The notes beneath the pieces were generated by a model. The model was given only the letters and a program-made list of their open reading frames with translations. It was not told the DNA's origin and made no database searches. From the NCBI RefSeq assembly GCF_035917235.1, contig NZ_CP108423.1, forward strand, positions 2,669,001 through 2,733,000: 64,000 bases of DNA, in the 5' to 3' direction. Shown here in pieces: positions 58,855 through 64,000 of this stretch. The first letter of the stretch is position 1, and every line of letters starts with the position of its first letter. The translations under genes were made by a program, and so were the position numbers. Source of the DNA: Streptomyces sp. NBC_01294 (lineage in GTDB: Bacteria > Actinomycetota > Actinomycetes > Streptomycetales > Streptomycetaceae).

Positions 58855-59799
58855 TCACTGACCGGCGTTGACAGTGGCCGACTGGACAGCGCTTCCCTTG
58901 ACGTCCCACTTCTCGAGGACCTTGGCGTAGGAGCCGTCCTTGATGATGGCGTCGAGGGCTTCCTTCAGCGCGTCGCGGAGCTGGGTGTTCTCCTTGGCGA
59001 CGGCGATGCCGAAGAGGCCGACGTCGGTCTGCTGGCCGCCGACCTCGAAGTCGTTGCCGCCACCGGAGGTCTTCGCGATGTGCGCGGCGACCGGGTAGTC
59101 GTTCATGTCGGCCACGGCGCCGCCGGCCTTGACGCGCGTCTGGGCCTCGGCGTCGGTGTCGAACGCCTCGATGGTGAGCTTCTTGTCACCGCACTTCTCG
59201 GCCTGCGCCTTGAAGGTGTCCTCGTAGATGGTGCCGCGCTGCACGGCGACCGTCTTGCCACACAGGTCGTCGAGCGACTTGATGTTGTCCGGGTTGCCCT
59301 TCTTGACGAGGAGCGAGACGCCGGAGGAGAAGTAGTCGACGAAGTCGACGCCCTTGCCGATCTTCGCGCCCTTCTCGTCCAGGCCTTCCTGGCGGCGCTT
59401 GTTGTCGGTGATCGACGACATGGCGACGTCCTGGCGACCGGTCTCCAGGGAGGTGATCAGACCGTCGAAGGTGCCGGAGGTGAACTGGAACTTCACACCG
59501 AGCTGCTTGCCCAGGGCCTCGGCGATGTCGGGGTCGACACCGACGATCTTGCCGCCCTCGGTGTACTCCATCGGGGCGTACGCGGCGTCCGTGCCGACCT
59601 TGATGACGCCGGCGTCCTGGATCTTCTTGGGCAGCTTGGAGAACAGCGGAGCGTCGCTGGTCTTGTCCTGGGCCTTGGTGCCGCTGTCGGTCTGGTCACC
59701 ACAGCCGGTGAGGATCAGGGCGCCGGCGACCGCGATCGCACCGGCCGCGGCGATCCGGGACCGGGCGGCGGTCGTACGACGGGTGGTGCTTGCGGTCAT
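58855..59799 (-). CDS. Polar amino-acid ABC transporter substrate-binding lipoprotein
   Basis: The 314-residue lipoprotein starts at ATG 59799, preceded by GGAGGA. The lipobox LILTGC places the lipidated Cys at 33. The mature part is a family-3 solute-binding fold (GVIKVGTDAAYAPMEY, then VGVDPDIAEALGKQLGV and TFDGLITSLETGRQDVAMSS). Family 3 proteins bind polar amino acids such as glutamate, glutamine or histidine. It is the first gene of the operon with permease and ATPase. The higher expression expected of the binding protein may be set by the 29 bp gap before the weaker GTG start of the permease. Confidence 0.93.
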   Translation of the reverse strand: MTASTTRRTTAARSRIAAAGAIAVAGALILTGCGDQTDSGTKAQDKTSDAPLFSKLPKKIQDAGVIKVGTDAAYAPMEYTEGGKIVGVDPDIAEALGKQLGVKFQFTSGTFDGLITSLETGRQDVAMSSITDNKRRQEGLDEKGAKIGKGVDFVDYFSSGVSLLVKKGNPDNIKSLDDLCGKTVAVQRGTIYEDTFKAQAEKCGDKKLTIEAFDTDAEAQTRVKAGGAVADMNDYPVAAHIAKTSGGGNDFEVGGQQTDVGLFGIAVAKENTQLRDALKEALDAIIKDGSYAKVLEKWDVKGSAVQSATVNAGQ

Positions 59800-60322
59800 G
59801 GCTTCGTTCCTCCGGCTGGTGGAAAAGCATCGAAAACGGTCGGACACGCACCATCGAGTGTCGCGACCTTGTGTGATTACGGCATCTTGCCATTCGGACT
59901 GAGACATTCAGGGTGCCCGTCAGGTCAAAATCGGATAACGGGCCCCCTGTGCAGTCCAACAGGACTGCGGGGAACGGGGTTCGAGACCGCAGATACTGCC
60001 GTGACCAGGGCTTTTGGCCGGAGTTTCTACGGCTCGTCTCGCCTGCCGGACATCAAGGTTTGGACTTTTCGCCAAAAGCGGGGCAAGCGACCTACAGTTG
60101 AGCGGGAATCGACTCGTCTGGGCGAGCGTTCTTCGGGTAGAACAGATCCTTACACCCCTCATCCGGGGCTCAGGGCGCGCGTGCGGCGCGCCCGCGCGTA
60201 CGAACCTCCCCTTCGCGGAGACGGGCCAACCGTCGATGCGGAGTACGGACGCGGTGCCCGCCCACCCCTTAACCAGGAGTGGCCACCCTCAACGATTCAA
60301 AGGACTTAAGGGGTCACACACA
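59800..60322. promoter_or_regulatory. 523 bp divergent control region (transporter / malic enzyme)
   Basis: I see no gene here. A perfect palindrome, GCAGTCC-AACA-GGACTGC, lies at 59951-59968. A 9 bp inverted pair, GCTTTTGGC (60010-60018) and GCCAAAAGC (60071-60079), could form a long loop or two binding half-sites. The stretch is less GC-rich than its surroundings, as expected of promoters for both divergent units. No riboswitch class is recognisable. Confidence 0.5.
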
Positions 60323-61525
60323 GTGGCAGCGGAGATCATCAACCCTCGCAGTGACAGCGTCACGGACAACAACCCGGACGCGGTTTTCGCGCTGCACCGG
60401 GGCGGCAAGATGGCCATCCAGGCCACGGTACCGGTCACGAACAAGGACGACCTGTCCCTCGCGTACACGCCCGGCGTGGCGAAGGTGTGCAGCGCCATCG
60501 CCGAGCAGCCGGAGCTGGTGAACGAGTACACCTGGAAGTCCAACGTGGTCGCCGTCGTCACCGACGGCACGGCCGTGCTCGGACTCGGTGACATCGGCCC
60601 GGAAGCCTCCCTCCCCGTCATGGAGGGCAAGGCCATTCTCTTCAAGCAGTTCGGTGGTGTGGACGCGGTCCCGATCGCGCTCGCCACCAAGGACACGGAC
60701 GAGATCATCGAGACGGTCATCCGCCTCGCCCCGTCCTTCGGCGGGGTGAACCTCGAGGACATCTCGGCCCCCCGCTGCTTCGAGATCGAGCGCCGCCTCC
60801 AGGAGGCGCTGGACATCCCGATCTTCCACGACGACCAGCACGGCACCGCCATCGTCACGCTGGCGGCGCTGCGCAACGCGGCGAAGCTCACGGGTCGCAC
60901 CCTCGGCGACCTGCGCGCCGTGATCTCGGGTGCGGGCGCGGCGGGCATCGCCATCGCCAAGATCCTCGTGGACGCGGGCATCGGCGACGTCTGCGTCACC
61001 GACCGCAAGGGCGTCGTGTCCGCGGACCGCTCCGACCTGACGGACGTCAAGACGGAGATCGCGGGCCTGACGAACAAGACGAACCAGACCGGCTCGCTGG
61101 AGTCGGCCCTCGCGGGCGCGGACGTCTTCATCGGCGTCTCCGGCGGCACGGTCCCGGAGGAGGCGGTGGCCTCGATGGCGAAGGACGCCTTCGTCTTCGC
61201 CATGGCCAACCCGAACCCGGAGGTCCACCCGGACGTCGCGCACAAGTACGCGGCGGTCGTGGCCACGGGCCGTTCGGACTTCCCGAACCAGATCAACAAC
61301 GTGCTGGCGTTCCCGGGCATCTTCGCGGGTGCCCTCAAGGTGCGCGCCACCCGGATCACCGAAGGCATGAAGATCGCCGCCGCCGACGCCATCGCCGGCG
61401 TCGTGGGTGACGAGCTCGCCGCCGACTACGTGATCCCGTCGCCGTTCGACGAGCGCGTCGCGGAGGCCGTCTCCGCGGCCGTCGCCGCCGCGGCCAAGGC
61501 GGACGGCGTGGCCCGCCTGGTCTGA
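60323..61525 (+). CDS. Malic enzyme (decarboxylating malate dehydrogenase)
   Basis: The 400-residue protein starts at GTG 60323, preceded by AAGGGG. It is the short bacterial malic enzyme without a phosphotransacetylase domain. Visible are the substrate region SLAYTPGVAKVC, the catalytic Lys region GPEASLPVMEGKAILFKQFG (split after LPV), the metal ligands in NLEDISAPRCFEIE and the cofactor motif ISGAGAAGIAIAK, then FHDDQHGTAIV. It converts malate to pyruvate and CO2 with NAD(P)+, feeding acetyl-CoA and NADPH supply. The cofactor preference cannot be read by eye. It is followed by a strong terminator. Confidence 0.93.
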   Translation: MAAEIINPRSDSVTDNNPDAVFALHRGGKMAIQATVPVTNKDDLSLAYTPGVAKVCSAIAEQPELVNEYTWKSNVVAVVTDGTAVLGLGDIGPEASLPVMEGKAILFKQFGGVDAVPIALATKDTDEIIETVIRLAPSFGGVNLEDISAPRCFEIERRLQEALDIPIFHDDQHGTAIVTLAALRNAAKLTGRTLGDLRAVISGAGAAGIAIAKILVDAGIGDVCVTDRKGVVSADRSDLTDVKTEIAGLTNKTNQTGSLESALAGADVFIGVSGGTVPEEAVASMAKDAFVFAMANPNPEVHPDVAHKYAAVVATGRSDFPNQINNVLAFPGIFAGALKVRATRITEGMKIAAADAIAGVVGDELAADYVIPSPFDERVAEAVSAAVAAAAKADGVARLV

Positions 61526-61544
61526 CCGCGGACCCGAGGCGTAC

Positions 61545-61585
61545 GAGCAGAGGCCCGACCGGATCCTTCCGGTCGGGCCTCCGCT
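61545..61585 (+). terminator. Malic enzyme terminator
   Basis: The stem GAGGCCCGACCGG/CCGGTCGGGCCTC, extended by GAGC/GCTC, is followed by a short T-run. It starts 20 bases after the stop codon. Confidence 0.92.
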
Positions 61586-61690
61586 CTTTCGCGCGGCGGC
61601 CCGGTCTGCCCGCCCAGTGCGACGAAGGCCTCACCGCCGCGGCCGCCGGAAGGTCTGGAACCCGGCCCTACCGAGCGGTAGCGTCGCGGC

Positions 61691-62653
61691 ATGTTCGCTG
61701 CCTACGCCGCCCGAATCGACCGTGACCAGCCGCTGAACGGCCTTGAGCTGGGCGACCGCCCCGCCCCTGAGGCCCGGCCCGGCTGGGTGACCGTGAACGT
61801 CAAGGCCGCCTCCCTCAACCACCACGACCTGTGGTCGCTGCGCGGGGTGGGCCTCGGCGAGGAAAGACTCCCGATGATCCTCGGCTGCGACGCCGCCGGG
61901 ATCGACCAGGACGGCAACGAGGTCGTCCTGCACTCCGTGATCGGCCAGAGCGGCCACGGGGTCGGCCCGGACGAGCCCCGCTCGATCCTGACCGAGCGCT
62001 ACCAGGGCACTTTCGCCGAGCAGGTGACCGTCCCCGCCTGGAACGTCCTGCGCAAGCCCGCCGAGCTGTCCTTCGAGGAGGCCGCCTGCCTCCCGACGGC
62101 CTGGCTGACCGCGTACCGGATGCTGTTCACCAACGCCGGGGTGCGCCCCGGGGACTCCGTCCTGGTGCAGGGCGCCGGCGGGGGTGTCGCGACCGCCGCG
62201 ATCGCCCTCGGCAAGGCGGCGGGCCTGCGGGTCTTCGCCACCAGCCGCGACGAGGCCAAGCGCAAGCGGGCCGTGGAGCTGGGCGCGGTCGAGGCGTACG
62301 AGCCGGGCGCGCGGCTGCCGCAGCGGGTGGACGCGGTGATCGAGACGGTGGGCGCCGCCACCTGGTCCCACTCGGTGAAGTCCCTGCGCCCCGGCGGCAC
62401 CCTGGTGATCTCCGGTGCGACGAGCGGCGACCGCCCGGCGCACGCCGAGCTGACCCGGATCTTCTTCCTGGAGCTGAAGGTGGTCGGCTCGACGATGGGC
62501 TCGAAGGACGAGCTGGAGGACCTGCTGTCGTTCTGCGCCACGACCGGGCTGCGGCCGGTCATCGACGAGGTGCTGCCGCTGGACCGGGCGCGGGAGGGGT
62601 TCGAGAAGCTCGCGTCGGGCGACCTCTTCGGCAAGATCGTCCTCAAGCCGTAG
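61691..62653 (+). CDS. Zinc-type alcohol dehydrogenase / quinone oxidoreductase-like enzyme
   Basis: The 320-residue medium-chain dehydrogenase/reductase has the N-terminal GroES-like domain with KAASLNHHDLWSLRG and GCDAAGI, and the NADPH-binding motif VLVQGAGGGVATAA. The catalytic-zinc Cys expected after the glycine-rich GCD region is missing, as in quinone oxidoreductase (zeta-crystallin-like) members. It probably reduces a quinone or enone using NADPH. It lies alone between the malic enzyme terminator and the small HTH gene. The HTH promoter begins inside the last few bases after its stop. Confidence 0.9.
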   Translation: MFAAYAARIDRDQPLNGLELGDRPAPEARPGWVTVNVKAASLNHHDLWSLRGVGLGEERLPMILGCDAAGIDQDGNEVVLHSVIGQSGHGVGPDEPRSILTERYQGTFAEQVTVPAWNVLRKPAELSFEEAACLPTAWLTAYRMLFTNAGVRPGDSVLVQGAGGGVATAAIALGKAAGLRVFATSRDEAKRKRAVELGAVEAYEPGARLPQRVDAVIETVGAATWSHSVKSLRPGGTLVISGATSGDRPAHAELTRIFFLELKVVGSTMGSKDELEDLLSFCATTGLRPVIDEVLPLDRAREGFEKLASGDLFGKIVLKP

Positions 62654-62655
62654 AT

Positions 62656-62702
62656 GTCAACCGGGGTTGACGCCACCTCCCGCGTCAACCTACATTGACA
62701 CC
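62656..62702 (+). promoter_or_regulatory. Leaderless promoter with nested TTGAC operators
   Basis: The -35 TTGACG (62667-62672), an 18-base spacer and the -10 TACATT (62691-62696) put the predicted transcript start at the A of the ATG at 62703. Alternating inverted half-sites overlay it: GTCAACC (62656) / GGTTGAC (62665), then CGTCAAC (62683) and TTGACA (62695). Such spacing suits cooperative repression, most simply by the HTH protein encoded directly downstream. Confidence 0.65.
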
Positions 62703-62912
62703 ATGACGGAAGCGACCGATCTCGCCGAACGGGCCGGTGACCGCGACCCGCGCGTGGGCCTGCGTGCCGTGGCGGCCCTCCGGAGGCTGCTGGAGCAGCT
62801 GGAGGCCGTACAGGTACGCAGTGCCCGCGCGCAGGGGTGGTCCTGGCAGGAGATCGCGGCCGAGCTGGGCGTCAGCCGGCAGGCCGTGCACAAGAAGTAC
62901 GGGAGGCTCTGA
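62703..62912 (+). CDS. Small helix-turn-helix protein
   Basis: The 69-residue protein is a helix (VGLRAVAALRRLLEQLEAVQ) plus a helix-turn-helix (WSWQEIAAELGVSRQAVHKK). No Shine-Dalgarno sequence precedes the ATG; the promoter elements sit directly upstream, so the mRNA is probably leaderless. Its stop overlaps the start of the Clp-N-domain gene (TGATG). Similar pairs of a small HTH and a Clp-N protein occur across Streptomyces. It is probably an autoregulator responding to protein stress through its partner; this is inference from the arrangement. Confidence 0.85.
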   Translation: MTEATDLAERAGDRDPRVGLRAVAALRRLLEQLEAVQVRSARAQGWSWQEIAAELGVSRQAVHKKYGRL

Positions 62913-63484
62913 TGTTCGAACGCTTCACCCGGGACGCCCGGTCGACCGTGAAGGGTGCGGTGGCCGAGGCCCGGCAGACGGGGGCCGCCACGGTCACCGA
63001 GGAACACCTGCTGCTCTCGCTGCTGGCCCTCGGGGCCCTGGACCCCCTGGGCGTGGACCGCACGGCGGTCGCCGCCGACCTCACGGCAGCCCGCCGCCGG
63101 GGCGGCATGTCCCGGGCGGACGAGGAGGCGCTGGCCGGACTCGGCATCGACCTCACGGAGATCGTCTCCCGCATCGAGGAGACCCACGGCGAGGGCGCCC
63201 TCGCGGCCCCGGCCCCGCGCAGGCGGACCCTGGGCTCCTCGCTCCGCTCGGCCCTGGGCCGGGAACGTCCGGCGGGCAGCGCCGGCAGCCATCACGTCCC
63301 CTTCACCGAGGACGCGAAGAAGGTCCTGGAACAGTCCCTGCGCATCGCCCTGGGCCGCAAGGACAACCACATCGGCACCCTGCACCTCCTCCTGGCCCTG
63401 CTCTCCCGCCCCGGCCCGGTCTCAGAGGTCCTGACGGACCACGGCATCACCTACACCACGGCCGAATCCACCCTCAAGACCTGA
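62912..63484 (+). CDS. Clp N-terminal-domain protein
   Basis: The 190-residue protein consists of Clp-N (ClpC-like adaptor-binding) repeat motifs: MFERFTRDARSTVKGAVAEA at the start, EEHLLLSLLAL, then a second set VPFTEDAKKVLEQSLRIALG and HIGTLHLLLALL. There is no AAA+ module and hence no ATPase activity. It may sense or bind unfolded substrates or adaptors and modulate the HTH protein made from the same mRNA. The two Clp-N motifs are separated by a ~50-residue Arg/Ala-rich linker (residues ~85-125). Confidence 0.88.
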   Translation: MFERFTRDARSTVKGAVAEARQTGAATVTEEHLLLSLLALGALDPLGVDRTAVAADLTAARRRGGMSRADEEALAGLGIDLTEIVSRIEETHGEGALAAPAPRRRTLGSSLRSALGRERPAGSAGSHHVPFTEDAKKVLEQSLRIALGRKDNHIGTLHLLLALLSRPGPVSEVLTDHGITYTTAESTLKT

Positions 63485-63490
63485 CATGCA

Positions 63491-63739
63491 GCCACTCCAG
63501 CACCGCCAGGCCATTCCAGCGTCGCCAGGCCACTCCAGCCCCGCCGGCGATTGAGGCGCGGGGCCCGGGGCGGAGCCCCGCTCTCTCACCCGCACCGGCC
63601 CACTCCAGCGTCGCCAACCCACTCCAGCGCCGCCAGGCCACTCCAGCCCCGCCGGCGATTGAGGCGCGGGGTCCGGGGCGGAGCCCCGTTCCTTGAGCCT
63701 CGCCGGCGATTGAGGCGCGGGGCCCGGGCCGAGCCCGGG
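63491..63739. repeat. Three GCCGGCGATTGAGG intergenic repeats with 19 bp satellites
   Basis: Copies lie at 63536-63580, 63644-63688 and 63696-63739. Each has GCCGGCGATTGAGGCGCGGG followed by a GC hairpin (GGGGC..GCCCC). The first two are preceded by 19 bp units of type CCACTCCAGCGTCGCCAGG. The last copy abuts the stop codon of the next, minus-strand gene. The stretch may act as a bidirectional terminator for the convergent genes. Confidence 0.88.
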
Positions 63740-64000
63740 CTACGGCCTGGCCCGAAGCGCCGCCCCCAGCCGCGCCCCGGCCTCCGCAAGGTGCCCACGG
63801 GCCTCGGCCACCTGAGCCGCACTCACCCCGTGATCCCGCGCCGCATCCCGCACCTCGTCGCGGAAGCGGTCCAGCAGCCGGTCCAGGTCACGCGCCGGGT
63901 CACCGGTGGGCGCCAGATCCTCGGCCCAGCCGGCAGCCGCATCCGATTCCCCCGCCCGCCCAGCCGCAGGCGCAGAGGCAGACCCAGCCCCAGCCCCGGC
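63740..64000 (-). CDS. C-terminal part of a gene cut by the window end
   Basis: An open frame runs from the window edge to a TAG at 63740-63742, giving 86 residues. The first ~30 are Ala/Gly-rich, then comes an amphipathic helical stretch (DLDRLLDRFRDEVRDAAR, then VAEARGHLAEAGARLGAAL). The pattern recalls C-terminal helical domains of PadR-type regulators, but too little is visible to be sure. It converges on the Clp-N gene across the repeat cluster. Confidence 0.55.
   Translation of the reverse strand, partial: AGAGAGSASAPAAGRAGESDAAAGWAEDLAPTGDPARDLDRLLDRFRDEVRDAARDHGVSAAQVAEARGHLAEAGARLGAALRARP

Overview
The window is typical of a Streptomyces chromosome. Base composition is very GC-rich and nearly every third codon position is G or C. 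The gene set fits too: a conservon (cvnABCD), nickel superoxide dismutase with its maturation protease (sodN/sodX), the fused 2-oxoglutarate dehydrogenase Kgd, Lon under HspR/ClgR-type operators, a GH3 glucosidase beside a TetR regulator, and many copies of the GCCGGCGTTTGAGG-type intergenic repeat. I see no rRNA, tRNA, CRISPR array, insertion sequence or replication origin.

Layout. 1-2.7 kb: two small conserved proteins, a ~300 bp dispersed repeat built around a 153 bp palindrome, and an NlpC/P60 cell-wall hydrolase. 2.7-8.9 kb (minus strand): a StyA-like flavoprotein and the conservon cvnA-B-C-D, whose kinase-like CvnA carries 153 bp tandem repeats. 9.3-17.5 kb: PP2C-like phosphatase, MarR regulator, lon with HAIR-like and ClgR-like operators, a DUF4097-type lipoprotein, a rhodanese sulfurtransferase, a membrane glycosyltransferase and a lipoprotein. 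17.6-26.3 kb: TetR/GH3 pair, two-component system and kgd. 26.4-28.9 kb: GNAT acetyltransferase, an XRE/TPR regulator and two tiny overlapping genes, followed by the second copy of the dispersed repeat.

29.4-42.5 kb is the most interesting part. It is a co-directional minus-strand block combining a vWA-MoxR-trypsin/VMAP ternary set with an FxSxx-COOH peptide system. The peptide system has a small precursor (fxsA), a radical SAM/SPASM maturase (fxsB), a HEXXH protein and a TIR-NTPase-TPR protein (fxsT). Four 22 bp tandem hairpins lie between precursor and maturase. The maturase has two TTA codons and the VMAP gene one, which predicts bldA (developmental) control. I infer a regulated biological-conflict or signalling system that makes a modified peptide; its function is unknown.

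42.6-54.3 kb: a DUF6104-type gene, then two very large secreted proteins (a DNRLRE/lectin/FG-GAP-repeat protein and an RHS/YD-repeat protein) with a lipoprotein between them. The two large genes share a duplicated 5' region, including the start of a signal-peptide coding sequence with a TTA codon. In the first gene this has become a 45-codon leader ORF whose stop overlaps the main start codon. The RHS protein ends in a Gly/Ser linker and a domain patterned like aerolysin/ETX-MTX2 pore formers; the downstream lipoprotein is a candidate immunity partner.

54.5-64 kb returns to core genes: sodN with an s-SodF-like 3' UTR, sodX, a CGNR zinc-finger regulator, a methyltransferase, a glutamate/polar amino-acid ABC transporter, malic enzyme, a quinone-oxidoreductase-like enzyme, a leaderless HTH gene coupled to a Clp-N-domain protein, and a gene cut by the window end.
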